From: Roseinatronobacter sp. S2
Lineage (GTDB): Bacteria; Pseudomonadota; Alphaproteobacteria; Rhodobacterales; Rhodobacteraceae
DNA: 64,000 nucleotides
Reading direction: 5' to 3'
NCBI RefSeq assembly: GCF_029581395.1
Contig: NZ_CP121113.1
Span: 800,501 to 864,500 of the forward strand
Every line of letters begins with the position of its first letter. The first letter of the stretch is position 1. Made by a program: the position numbers and the translations under genes. The notes under the pieces are model-generated. The model was not told the DNA's origin, ran no database searches, and worked only from the letters and a program-made list of their open reading frames with translations. Shown in pieces: positions 17,517 through 25,258 of this stretch.

Positions 17517-17801
17517 ATGTCTGTAACATCCGCAAGCATGACGGCAAAAGAAGCGATTAAAGCTGCATTCCGTCATTTTGACGAATTGTTTGCTGACTCA
17601 AATATTGATCATATTTTGCTGGAGGGGGTCGACTTTCTTGACGATGAGGGCGTTTGGAAGGTGACCATAGGTTTTGATGCAGGGCGGAGAAGAAGTGTGT
17701 CCACGCCTACGCCGCTTTTTGGTGCTCAGACTGAGCCATTGCGCGAAACTCGCGATCTGTATCTATATGACAATACGGGTGACTTGAAGCGCATGGATTA
17801 A
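17517..17801 (+). CDS. Small hypothetical protein paired with a PIN-domain gene
   Basis: A 94-residue protein I do not recognise as a named family. It is predicted to be a helix (about residues 8-24) followed by beta strands (HILLEGVDFLDDEGVWKVTIGFD) and a last strand ending LYDNTGDLKRMD, which loosely recalls PepSY-like or other small alpha+beta domains. GAGGG lies upstream of the ATG. It ends 2 bp before the PIN gene, so the two are one unit. Base composition is visibly lower in G+C than the flanks (28 of 64 bases G or C from its start codon), suggesting transfer. It could be the antitoxin or partner of the PIN nuclease; that is inference. Confidence 0.6.
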   Translation: MSVTSASMTAKEAIKAAFRHFDELFADSNIDHILLEGVDFLDDEGVWKVTIGFDAGRRRSVSTPTPLFGAQTEPLRETRDLYLYDNTGDLKRMD

Positions 17802-17803
17802 AC

Positions 17804-18259
17804 ATGCGTTCGATATTGATCGACACCAACTTGTTGGTTTTGCTTCTGTTGGGAACCTTGGACCGTAGCCAAGTCGGCAAGAATAGGCGTATAAAACGAT
17901 ACACAGAAGATCAATTAGATCGTCTTCTGGTATATGCAAAGCAATTCCCACGACATGTCTCGACCCCGCATGTCCTCACAGAGACATCCAACCTAGTCGG
18001 TGCGGGCGCACGCGAGGAAGTTCGGGGTGTTACATCACATTTCGCACAGTATTGTATGCAAGTCGATGAGCAATTCTGTGAAGCGCGTGTAGTTTCTCAG
18101 GGTCAGTGGCTTGAAAAACTTGGATTGACTGACGCTGCGATAATCGAAAAGCTGGTTCCAGAGGGCGTACTCGTTTTAACAGATGATCACCAGTTAGCGG
18201 GTCAAATTAACTTTCTGGGCGGTCAGGCCGTCAATATCTGGCACGCTTACAGACCATGA
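17804..18259 (+). CDS. PIN-domain protein (putative ribonuclease/toxin-like)
   Basis: A 151-residue protein with the acidic pattern of PIN nucleases: Asp7 in ILIDTNLL, Glu60 in HVLTETSNL, Asp110 in GLTDAAII and Asp127/128 in VLTDDHQLA. All expected metal ligands are present, so it is probably an active Mg-dependent RNase. It uses codons rare in its neighbours (ATA, TTA, AGG, CGA, AGA). The TGA overlaps the ATG of the S4-domain gene (ATGA). With the preceding 94-residue gene it forms a two-gene module sitting inside an otherwise conserved helicase-S4-fdxA-carD order. Whether it is a true toxin-antitoxin pair is not shown. Confidence 0.75.
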   Translation: MRSILIDTNLLVLLLLGTLDRSQVGKNRRIKRYTEDQLDRLLVYAKQFPRHVSTPHVLTETSNLVGAGAREEVRGVTSHFAQYCMQVDEQFCEARVVSQGQWLEKLGLTDAAIIEKLVPEGVLVLTDDHQLAGQINFLGGQAVNIWHAYRP

Positions 18260-18642
18260 GTGCTATTGTAATGCAGGATAACACAATCCGTCTGGACAAA
18301 TGGCTTTGGCACGCGCGGTTTGTCAAAACGCGGTCGCTTGCCGCCAAACTGGTGTCGGGGCCGGGGGTGCGGGTGAATGCCCTGCCGGTGTCGAAACCAG
18401 CGGCGCAGGTGGGCGCCGGTGATGTGCTGACATTTGCCTTGGGGACGCGTGTTGTCGTGGTGCGGGTGTTGGCCTGCGGTGTGCGTCGCGGCCCCGCACC
18501 TGAAGCGCAGGCGCTTTATGAAGATATGTCGCCCCCACCCCCGCCCAGGGATTTGTCGCGCCCCGTGCCCGTGGCTGGCGGGCGGCCTGACAAGCGCGAC
18601 CGTCGCCGATTTGCCGCATCTGCACCAGATCGGCTTGATTGA
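18256..18642 (+). CDS. S4-domain RNA-binding protein (HslR-like)
   Basis: A 128-residue protein with an S4 RNA-binding domain at residues 11-75 (RLDKWLWHARFVKTRSLAAKLV...VRVN) and a basic C-terminal tail. It is similar to Hsp15/HslR, which binds stalled 50S subunits carrying nascent chains. The ATG at 18256 overlaps the PIN stop; a second in-frame ATG at 18271 (MQDNTIRLDKW) may be the ancestral start if the PIN module was inserted. In related genomes I expect it directly after the SUV3-like helicase gene. Confidence 0.87.
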   Translation: MSAIVMQDNTIRLDKWLWHARFVKTRSLAAKLVSGPGVRVNALPVSKPAAQVGAGDVLTFALGTRVVVVRVLACGVRRGPAPEAQALYEDMSPPPPPRDLSRPVPVAGGRPDKRDRRRFAASAPDRLD

Positions 18643-18726
18643 TCGCATGTGCTGGATTATGTCCCCTTCGACAGCTTGCAGGCCCGACCTGACAAGTATG
18701 GAATTCAGACAGAAGGACCGGATCTG

Positions 18727-19065
18727 ATGACATATGTGGTGATCGACAACTGCATTGCGTGCAAATACACCGATTGCGTGGAAGTTTGCCCTGTCGATTG
18801 CTTCTATGAGGGCGAGAATATGCTCGTTATTCATCCGGATGAATGTATCGATTGCGGTGTTTGTGAACCGGAATGCCCCGCAGATGCCATTCGGCCCGAC
18901 ACCGAACCCGACATGGAAGACTGGGTCGAGTTCAACCGCAAGTATTCGGAAATGTGGCCGGTGATCATCACGAAGAAAGACCCGCTGCCTGATGCGGCGG
19001 ATCGGGATGGTGAACCCGACAAGCGCGACAAATATTTCTCCGAGAAGCCCGGCGAGGGTGGCTGA
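18727..19065 (+). CDS. fdxA: Ferredoxin FdxA (7Fe, [3Fe-4S][4Fe-4S])
   Basis: A 112-residue electron carrier. The cluster-binding segments are [17 protein letters not shown] near the N-terminus (residues 9-25) and [12 protein letters not shown] around residues 40-51. The spacing, with an extra gap in the first motif, is that of the 7Fe FdxA family. The C-terminal extension ([16 protein letters not shown]) is also typical. The ATG at 18727 follows AAGGA. It lies between the S4 gene and carD. Confidence 0.94.
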   Translation: MTYVVIDNCIACKYTDCVEVCPVDCFYEGENMLVIHPDECIDCGVCEPECPADAIRPDTEPDMEDWVEFNRKYSEMWPVIITKKDPLPDAADRDGEPDKRDKYFSEKPGEGG

Positions 19066-19125
19066 TACAGCCCTTCTTGGCACCGCGTGTTTACCGGCCA
19101 TTTACGGGTTCGCGATCATGTCACT

Positions 19126-19153
19126 TTGATTCGTGGCATTTTTGTGATATAGA
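19126..19153 (+). promoter_or_regulatory. Candidate sigma-70 promoter upstream of a short terminated transcript
   Basis: TTGATT, a 16-base spacer, then TATAGA. Transcription would start near 19160 and meet the terminator hairpin at 19182-19209 after about 50 nt. The arrangement suggests a small RNA or an attenuated leader of carD. It was identified by eye only. Confidence 0.4.
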
Positions 19154-19181
19154 ATCAGAAGAATATGAAACTGTCCCGAAC

Positions 19182-19209
19182 CGGCAGGGCCGTTACCTGC
19201 CGTTTTTTT
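19182..19209 (+). terminator. Intrinsic terminator in the fdxA-carD gap
   Basis: CGGCAGG pairs with CCTGCCG around a 7-base loop and is followed by seven T. It may end the fdxA transcript, or act as attenuator or end of a short RNA started at the promoter just upstream. The carD start lies 84 bp further on. Confidence 0.85.
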
Positions 19210-19293
19210 GTCCGCAAGTTCCAGATGCTTCAGGTGAATTTTCCTGACGTGTTCTTTTTTTGCGCGATTCCGGGGCCTGTAGGGGAAAACTGA

Positions 19294-19803
19294 ATGTCCA
19301 AAGCCAAAAAGTCCGAGTTTCGCCCGAATGAATATGTGGTCTATCCCGCCCATGGGGTTGGCCAGATCGTTTCGATTGAGGAACAGGAAATTGCCGGTCT
19401 GAAACTGGAACTTTTCGTCATTTCCTTCGAGAAGGAAAAAATGACGTTGCGCGTGCCAACCAACAAGGCCGCGACTGTGGGCATGCGCTCGCTTTCGTCG
19501 CCGGAAATTGTGGACAAGGCACTTGCAACGCTGAAGGGCAAGGCCCGCGTGAAACGTGCCATGTGGTCACGCCGCGCGCAGGAATATGAACAGAAGATCA
19601 ATTCCGGCGATCTGCTGGCCATTGCAGAAGTGGTGCGCGACCTGCACCGCAATGACGACCAGCGCGAACAATCCTATTCCGAGCGGCAGTTGTATGAAGC
19701 CGCGCTGGAACGTCTGACCCGCGAAGTCGCTGCCGTGGCCGGTGGGGATGAAGCGATTGCGCAAAAGCAGGTCAGCGATGTTCTGGTGTCGCGCGCTGCG
19801 TGA
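19294..19803 (+). CDS. carD: CarD-family transcriptional regulator
   Basis: A 169-residue protein that binds the RNA polymerase beta subunit and stabilises the open complex at promoters. The N-terminal Tudor-like RNAP-interaction domain (residues 8-65) reads EYVVYPAHGVGQI and is followed by the helical C-terminal DNA-binding part (LKGKARVKRAMWSRRAQEYE...ERQLYEAALERL). The alphaproteobacterial CarD group is typical in length. The start ATG follows AGGGG at moderate distance. A terminator follows the gene. Confidence 0.93.
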   Translation: MSKAKKSEFRPNEYVVYPAHGVGQIVSIEEQEIAGLKLELFVISFEKEKMTLRVPTNKAATVGMRSLSSPEIVDKALATLKGKARVKRAMWSRRAQEYEQKINSGDLLAIAEVVRDLHRNDDQREQSYSERQLYEAALERLTREVAAVAGGDEAIAQKQVSDVLVSRAA

Positions 19804-19825
19804 TCTGACGCCAATCTTGTGAAAG

Positions 19826-19848
19826 CGCCCGCATCTGCGGGCGTTTTT
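19826..19848 (+). terminator. Intrinsic terminator of carD
   Basis: CGCCCGC and GCGGGCG pair around ATCT and are followed by TTTTT, 22 bp after the carD stop codon. Confidence 0.95.
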
Positions 19849-19949
19849 ATTGCGTAGGCCGGTTCTGCATTGCCCAGTGCAGGGCTTGCCTAGCCCCCGC
19901 GCCCTGGACTATGAAACCCCGACAACCAGCATAATACCGGAGTTCACAG

Positions 19950-20690
19950 ATGGCAGGCCATTCCAAATGGGCCAATATCCAGCATCGCAAGGGCCGTCAG
20001 GATGCGGTGCGTGCGAAGCTTTTTTCCAAACTGTCCAAGGAAATTACCGTGGCCGCCAAAATGGGCGACCCGGACCCTGACAAGAACCCGCGCCTGCGTC
20101 TGGCCGTGAAAGAGGCCAAGGCCGTTTCCATGCCCAAAGACAATATCGAGCGCGCGATCAAGAAATCGCAAGGCGGCGATGCGGAAAACTACGATGAAAT
20201 CCGCTATGAGGGTTATGGCCCGAACGGCGTTGCAATCCTTGTCGAGGCGATGACCGACAACCGCAATCGCACCGCGTCGAATGTGCGGTCCACATTTTCC
20301 AAGAATGGCGGCAATCTGGGTGAAACCGGATCGGTGGCCTTCATGTTCGACCGCAAGGGCCAGATTTTCTATCCGGTCAGTGTGGGCGATGCCGATACCG
20401 TATTGCTGGCCGCAATCGATGCCGGTGCCGAAGACGTGGAAAGCAACGAGGACGGGCATGTCATCTGGTGTGCCGATACTGACCTTGCGGCCGTGTCATC
20501 CGCGCTGGAAGATGCCTTGGGCGAGTCTGAAAGCACCAAACTGGTCTGGAAGCCGCAAACCACCACAGAACTGGATCTGGATGGGGCGCGGACGCTGATG
20601 AAGCTGATTGATGCGCTGGAAGATGATGACGATGTCCAGAACGTCACGGCGAATTTTGAAATCTCGGACGAGGTGATGGCCGAATTGTAA
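19950..20690 (+). CDS. yebC: YebC/PmpR-family protein
   Basis: A 246-residue protein with the invariant N-terminus [23 protein letters not shown] and the three-domain YebC layout, including [13 protein letters not shown] and [14 protein letters not shown]. Family members have been described as DNA-binding regulators (PmpR), and more recently YebC-type proteins have been linked to translation through proline-rich stretches. Length is normal. It stands alone between the carD terminator and a palindromic repeat. Confidence 0.95.
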   Translation: MAGHSKWANIQHRKGRQDAVRAKLFSKLSKEITVAAKMGDPDPDKNPRLRLAVKEAKAVSMPKDNIERAIKKSQGGDAENYDEIRYEGYGPNGVAILVEAMTDNRNRTASNVRSTFSKNGGNLGETGSVAFMFDRKGQIFYPVSVGDADTVLLAAIDAGAEDVESNEDGHVIWCADTDLAAVSSALEDALGESESTKLVWKPQTTTELDLDGARTLMKLIDALEDDDDVQNVTANFEISDEVMAEL

Positions 20691-20711
20691 GCCTTTGGGG
20701 CTGATTGATTG

Positions 20712-20763
20712 TTCCGCAGCCACAGGTTGCGGAAAACCGGTTTCCACTTTTACGAGATATGCG
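20712..20763. repeat. Alphaproteobacterial palindromic intergenic repeat, short form
   Basis: TTCCGCA and TGCGGAA (20712-20718, 20728-20734) form a hairpin, followed by GGAAAACCGGTTTCC and CACTTTTACG. The AACCGGTTTCCACTTTT core is the same as in the repeat at 54991-55017, read on the other strand. Similar elements are scattered in many alphaproteobacterial genomes. It lies between the convergent genes yebC and the EamA transporter and may serve as a terminator for yebC. Confidence 0.65.
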
Positions 20764-21681
20764 CTATTCCGCGCCCGGTTGGGCGGGCGCGGCAGCCGCG
20801 CGCCGGGCTTGCTGGCGCAGGCGTGCTTCGCGCACGGTGATGAACAGCACCGACCCCATGATCACCCCGCCGCCAAGAATGACAAACAGGTCAACGGCTT
20901 CGCCAAAGGCGATTGCGCCCAGCAATACCGCCCAGACAAGTTGCAGGAACGTGACGGGCTGTGTCACGGTAATGGGCGCGGCAGCAAAGGCCAGCGTCAT
21001 GGCAAAATGCCCCCCCGTTGCAAAGGCCGCGACCCAGAACAGCCAGAATATTTGTGTCCATGTGGGCGGCACCCATACGACCCACGCGAATGGTGCCAGA
21101 AAAACAGTGACTGTTATGGACAACATTCCCACCACCACTGCGGCATTCACCTGACCTGACATGCGCTTTGCCATAAGGTAGGACGCCGCAAATAATATGG
21201 CTGTTGCGATCATGGCAATATGCCCGCTGGACACTTCGCGCAGGCCGGGGCGCAGGATGATCAGCGCGCCAATAAAGGCCACCAGCACGGCCAGAATACG
21301 GCGCATGGCCAGCTTTTCGCCCAGAAACAGCGCAGCCCCCAATGTGACATAGATGGGCGACAGGTAGTTCATTGCCGTGACCTCGGCCAAGGGAATGCGG
21401 GTCATGGCATAGAACCACAAGATAACCCCCAACGCATGCAGGAACCCGCGCAGGGTGAACATGGTCATGTTCTGGCGCGTCATGGTCAGTGCGCGCAGCG
21501 ATGGCAGCATGGGCAGCAAAAACACCAGCCCCAGCGCATAGCGCAAAAACGCTGATTGTGCCGCAGGCATGTCATCGCCCAGATACTTGACCAGCGCAGT
21601 GACCGCGACAAAGCAAACGCCAGTCACCAGCATCCAGAACACGCCAAGCATGGGGCGGGATGTTGCAGGGGTATTTATCAT
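20764..21681 (-). CDS. DMT-superfamily (EamA) transporter
   Basis: A 305-residue inner-membrane protein with about ten transmembrane helices in two EamA halves, first half from GVFWMLVTGVCFVAVTALVKY, second half from about residue 155. Members export metabolites or amino acids, or import small solutes; the substrate here is unknown. The ATG at 21681 was chosen because the upstream extension to 21813 is hydrophilic and unlike the family. It is convergent with yebC and divergent from the alpha/beta hydrolase. Confidence 0.85.
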   Translation of the reverse strand: MINTPATSRPMLGVFWMLVTGVCFVAVTALVKYLGDDMPAAQSAFLRYALGLVFLLPMLPSLRALTMTRQNMTMFTLRGFLHALGVILWFYAMTRIPLAEVTAMNYLSPIYVTLGAALFLGEKLAMRRILAVLVAFIGALIILRPGLREVSSGHIAMIATAILFAASYLMAKRMSGQVNAAVVVGMLSITVTVFLAPFAWVVWVPPTWTQIFWLFWVAAFATGGHFAMTLAFAAAPITVTQPVTFLQLVWAVLLGAIAFGEAVDLFVILGGGVIMGSVLFITVREARLRQQARRAAAAPAQPGAE

Positions 21682-21922
21682 GTGCAATATCTTGCACGAC
21701 CCGCAGGTGCAGACAAGGAAAATGGCAGCGCCGCGCCCCGGTTGGTCGTCCGGCTGAGTGGCCTTGTGTGCCGTTGGCTGGGCCGCATGCGTATGTTCTG
21801 CGATCTTACACATTATTGGTGCAGATGCTTTTGCAAAGCTTGCGCCGCTTGCGTCGATGCCTATAGCCTGCGGCCCATGCGCGGCGCATCATGGATGCGG
21901 CCACACGAAACAAGGGGAAGAC

Positions 21923-22756
21923 ATGCAAGACCGCACCGGTATTGACTGGACTGATGCATTTGCCAACCGGCCTTACATTTATCAGGCGGACAGCTATCCC
22001 GCAGCATGGGCGACTTGCGCGCAGCTGTTTCGCGATACCGTGCAGGGTGCCCGTCTGGATATGCCCTATGGTGCGTCCCCGCGAGAGGTGTTTGACCTGT
22101 TTGTGCCCGCCAGCGCCCCGCCCAAGGGGGTGATGGTTTTTGTGCATGGCGGCTACTGGATGGCGTTTGACAAATCCCATTGGTCGCATCTGGCCCAAGG
22201 GGCACTGGCGCAGGGGTGGGCCGTTGCGATGCCGCAATACAGTCTGGCCCCCGATGCCGGAATTGACCAGATGACAGTCCAGATTGGCCGCGCCATCACC
22301 GAAGTGGCGCAGCATGTGGCCGGCCCCATTGTTCTGGCCGGCCATTCGGCGGGCGGGCATCTGGTGACGCGTATGGTTTGCGAAGATGCGCCCGTGTCGC
22401 CCGATGTGCAGGCCCGCATTTGTCATGTGCTGTCGATTTCCGGCCTGCATGACCTGCGCCCGCTGCAAATGACGGCGATGAATGCAACATTGGGCCTGAC
22501 AGAGCAGATTGCGCAACGCGAAAGCCCCGCGCTTCTGCGTCCGGTGGGCGGGATTGCGGTGACGGCATGGGTTGGGGGGCATGAACGGCCGGAATTCCTG
22601 CGCCAGTCCGCCTTGCTGCGCGAGGCATGGTCGCGTTGTGGCGTGCCGGTGCGGCTGGTGGTGGATGAAGGATTACATCATTTCAATGTCATTGACGGGT
22701 TAGCCGACGCGGGCAGTATGTTGACCCGCGCCCTGCTGCAACTGCCCGAGGGGTAG
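21923..22756 (+). CDS. Alpha/beta hydrolase, kynurenine-formamidase-like
   Basis: A 277-residue serine hydrolase. The HGGYWMAFDKSHWSH segment (oxyanion hole) and the GHSAGGHLV nucleophile elbow are those of the esterase/arylformamidase-like alpha/beta hydrolases, and the catalytic His is in EGLHHFNVID. This group includes KynB-like formamidases, but no tryptophan-catabolism genes are adjacent, so the substrate is open. The ATG at 21923 has AAGGGGAAG upstream; the frame extended to 21758 is not supported. No signal peptide. Confidence 0.82.
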   Translation: MQDRTGIDWTDAFANRPYIYQADSYPAAWATCAQLFRDTVQGARLDMPYGASPREVFDLFVPASAPPKGVMVFVHGGYWMAFDKSHWSHLAQGALAQGWAVAMPQYSLAPDAGIDQMTVQIGRAITEVAQHVAGPIVLAGHSAGGHLVTRMVCEDAPVSPDVQARICHVLSISGLHDLRPLQMTAMNATLGLTEQIAQRESPALLRPVGGIAVTAWVGGHERPEFLRQSALLREAWSRCGVPVRLVVDEGLHHFNVIDGLADAGSMLTRALLQLPEG

Positions 22757-22765
22757 CTGAACCTG

Positions 22766-23003
22766 TGCTGGTTGAAATGGCCCGTTTTTGGGGGGGCGGT
22801 CTTTTGCTGAAGTTTAGCCCATGGACAAAGCCCGCGCCATCGGTGGGTCGGGGTCTGCCGATCCGGCGTTTGAGGGATGCAGTTTATGCAGGCTGCATAC
22901 TCCTTACTTGAACAGCTTGGCGTGCCACCAGAGTAATCGGCAGGCCGCGGGACGGCCCGCCGATGGCGCGGCGGGCTTCGCCCTTGATTCCGCGCCTTGG
23001 GGT
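22766..23003 (-). repeat. Dispersed repeat, copy B (inverted relative to A and C)
   Basis: Read on the minus strand this matches copies A and C from the CCAAGGCGCGG end (near 23003) to the AACCAGC tail (near 22768). The palindrome TATGCAG-G-CTGCATA lies at 22885-22899, flanked by the two inverted arms. It is the most diverged copy, especially between the palindrome and the tail. It lies between the alpha/beta hydrolase and the branched-chain-type substrate-binding protein gene, both on the plus strand, in a 380-bp gap. A 93-codon frame (22821-23102) running through it is probably not a gene. Confidence 0.82.
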
Positions 23004-23136
23004 GTCAGCCGTCGCGATCACCGATTCAACACCGCGTGGGCGAAATTCTACCAAAGGGGCGGCGGAACTTTACTTTTCCCCCAGCCTTGCGCAAGACTGT
23101 GACCAAAGATCAGATAATCAGGGAGACGGGGACAAA

Positions 23137-24279
23137 ATGAAGGCATTTAAACATGCGGCCTTTGCCGCAACGCTGGCAGTGGGCGCTGTATCCATGGCAA
23201 AGGCAGACACTGTCAGCGTAGGCATGATCACAACTTTGTCCGGCGGCGGCGCGGGTTTGGGCGTCGATGTGCGCGACGGGTTCCAGCTGGCGCTGGACAT
23301 GGCCGGTGAACACAATATCCGGCTGGTTGTCGAAGATGATGCGCAGCGGCCTGAACTGGCGGTGCAGATTGCCGAGCGTATGATCCAGGCGGAACGCGTG
23401 GACATCCTGACCGGCATCATCTGGTCGAACCTTGCCATGGCCGTTGTGCCCTCGGCGGTGGCGCAGGACATATTGTATCTTTCGCCCAATGCTGGCCCAT
23501 CCGCGCTGGCGGGGGCGAATTGTCACCCGAATTATTTCAATGTCGCATGGCAAAATGACATGCTGCATGAAGGGGCCGGGGCATATGCCAATGAACTGGG
23601 CTATGAAAACACATTCATCATGGCGCCCAATTACCCCGCTGGCACAGATGCGCTGAGCGGGTTCAAACGCTATTATGAGGGCGAATTGGCGGGCGAGTTG
23701 TTCACCCAAGTTGGCCAGACCGATTATGCCGCCGAACTGGCGCAGATCCGTGCATCTGGCGCGGATTCGATTTTCATTTTCCTGCCCGGTGGCATGGGGA
23801 TCAGTTTCATGCGCCAGTATGAACAATCCGGCCTTGATCTGCCGATTGTTTCGGCGGCGTTTACATTCAGTCAGGACATGCTGCCTGCCGTGGGCGCTGC
23901 CGCGCTGGGCGTGTTCAATGCAAGCCAATGGTCGCCCGATCTGGACAATGACGCCAATCAGGAATTTGTCGCGGCGTTCCGCGCGGAATTCGGGCGCATC
24001 CCGTCGCTGTATGCCAGTCAGGGGTTTGACACGGCCAATCTGATCCTGTCTGCCGCCGCGAAGGCAGATGTCAGTGACCGCGATGCATTCCGGCAGGCAC
24101 TGCTGGAGGCCGATTTCGCATCCGTGCGCGGTGAATTCGCTTGGGGGCCGAACCAGCACCCGATCCAGCGTGTCTATATCCGCGAAGTTGTCGAGGTGGA
24201 TGGCGAAATCACCAACCGCATCATCGGGACCGCATTTGAAGCGCATGCCGATGTGCATGGCGAGAACTGCAATATGTAA
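23137..24279 (+). CDS. Branched-chain-amino-acid-type ABC transporter substrate-binding protein
   Basis: A 380-residue periplasmic binding protein of the LivJ/LivK (type I) fold with the signal peptide MKAFKHAAFAATLAVGAVSMAKA. The start of the mature domain, VSVGMITTLSGGGAGLGVDVRDGFQLAL, and RPELAVQIAERMI are typical. The gene heads a complete transporter cluster (SBP, two permeases, two ATPases). The ATG at 23137 follows GGGAGACGGGG. The ligand cannot be read from sequence; this family includes amino acid, amide, urea and aromatic-compound binders. Confidence 0.9.
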   Translation: MKAFKHAAFAATLAVGAVSMAKADTVSVGMITTLSGGGAGLGVDVRDGFQLALDMAGEHNIRLVVEDDAQRPELAVQIAERMIQAERVDILTGIIWSNLAMAVVPSAVAQDILYLSPNAGPSALAGANCHPNYFNVAWQNDMLHEGAGAYANELGYENTFIMAPNYPAGTDALSGFKRYYEGELAGELFTQVGQTDYAAELAQIRASGADSIFIFLPGGMGISFMRQYEQSGLDLPIVSAAFTFSQDMLPAVGAAALGVFNASQWSPDLDNDANQEFVAAFRAEFGRIPSLYASQGFDTANLILSAAAKADVSDRDAFRQALLEADFASVRGEFAWGPNQHPIQRVYIREVVEVDGEITNRIIGTAFEAHADVHGENCNM

Positions 24280-24290
24280 CATGCGCAACC

Positions 24291-24318
24291 AGACCCCGGC
24301 GCAGGCACGGGGTCTTTT
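24291..24318 (+). terminator. Attenuator-like terminator between binding protein and permease genes
   Basis: AGACCCCG and CGGGGTCT pair around a 9-base loop and are followed by a short T-run. Such leaky terminators lower expression of the membrane and ATPase genes relative to the binding protein. Confidence 0.75.
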
Positions 24319-24340
24319 GCCAATTTTCCAAAGGTTTTAA

Positions 24341-25258
24341 ATGACACTCGCGCTGATGCTCGAGCAACTGCTCAACGGTGTGCAATTCGGGCTGATGCTG
24401 TTTCTGATGTCAGCGGGCCTGACGCTGGTGTTCGGGGTCATGGGGCTTATCAATCTGGCGCATGGGTCGCTGTATATGATTGGGGCGTTTCTATGTGCCG
24501 CCGTGGCGGGGGCTACGGGCAATTTCTGGCTTGGGCTTATGGCGGGAATTGCTGCCGCCGCTGCGGCGGGGGCGTTGATCGAAGTGGTGGTTATCCGCAG
24601 GCTTTATGACCGTGACCATCTGGATCAGGTTCTGGCAACATTCGCGCTTATCCTGATTCTGTCGGAAGGGGTGCGCATGGTTTTCGGGCCGTTCCCGCTA
24701 TACCTGAACGTGCCTGATGCCCTGCGCGGCACGGTAAGTTTGGGCGTTGTCGATTACTCGCTATACCGTCTGGCGCTGATTGGCTTCGGGTTGGCGGTGG
24801 CCGTGGGCCTGTGGGCGCTGATTGCGAAAACCCGTCTGGGGATTCGTATTCGCGCAGGTGAATCCGACCGCGAGATGATCGCAGCGCTTGGGGTGAATAT
24901 CCGTGCGCTTTATACGGTGGTGTTTGCCCTTGGGGCGGCGCTGGCGGGGCTTGCGGGCGCATTGGTCGGCGCGATCCAGTCGGTGCAGGTGGGCATGGGG
25001 GAACCCGTGCTGATTCTGGCCTTCGTCGTCATTGTCATTGGGGGCATAGGGTCCATCAAGGGGGCCATGGTGGGCGCGTTGCTGGTGGGGGTCATCGACA
25101 CGATGGGGCGGTTCCTGTTGCCGCGCCTATTCGCGCTGTTTCTGGATACATCGCAGGCCATGGGGGTGGGTGCGGCGCTGGCGTCGATGCTGATTTACCT
25201 GCTGATGGCGCTGATCCTGATTTTCCGGCCCAAAGGACTGTTTCCCGCCAATGGATAA
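24341..25258 (+). CDS. Branched-chain-type ABC transporter permease (LivH-like)
   Basis: A 305-residue inner-membrane permease with about eight transmembrane segments. The typical LivH opening GVQFGLMLFLMSAGLTLVFGVMGLINLAHGSLYMIGAF and the EAA-like cytoplasmic loop ESDREMIAALGVN are present. It overlaps the next permease gene by 8 bp, so the cluster is translated as one operon. Confidence 0.93.
   Translation: MTLALMLEQLLNGVQFGLMLFLMSAGLTLVFGVMGLINLAHGSLYMIGAFLCAAVAGATGNFWLGLMAGIAAAAAAGALIEVVVIRRLYDRDHLDQVLATFALILILSEGVRMVFGPFPLYLNVPDALRGTVSLGVVDYSLYRLALIGFGLAVAVGLWALIAKTRLGIRIRAGESDREMIAALGVNIRALYTVVFALGAALAGLAGALVGAIQSVQVGMGEPVLILAFVVIVIGGIGSIKGAMVGALLVGVIDTMGRFLLPRLFALFLDTSQAMGVGAALASMLIYLLMALILIFRPKGLFPANG

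Noticed and set aside
17517..18259. A classical VapBC toxin-antitoxin pair
   Set aside because: The PIN protein fits, but the small partner does not look like a ribbon-helix-helix, AbrB or Phd antitoxin, so the name was not used.
18247..19101. A 284-codon minus-strand frame
   Set aside because: It is antisense to the S4 and fdxA genes, which have clear motifs.
22821..23102. A 93-codon frame before the branched-chain-type binding protein
   Set aside because: It lies mostly within repeat copy B and its frame is not kept in the other copies.
23110..24288. A 392-codon open frame antisense to the substrate-binding protein
   Set aside because: The plus-strand gene has a signal peptide, family motifs and operon context; the antisense frame has none.
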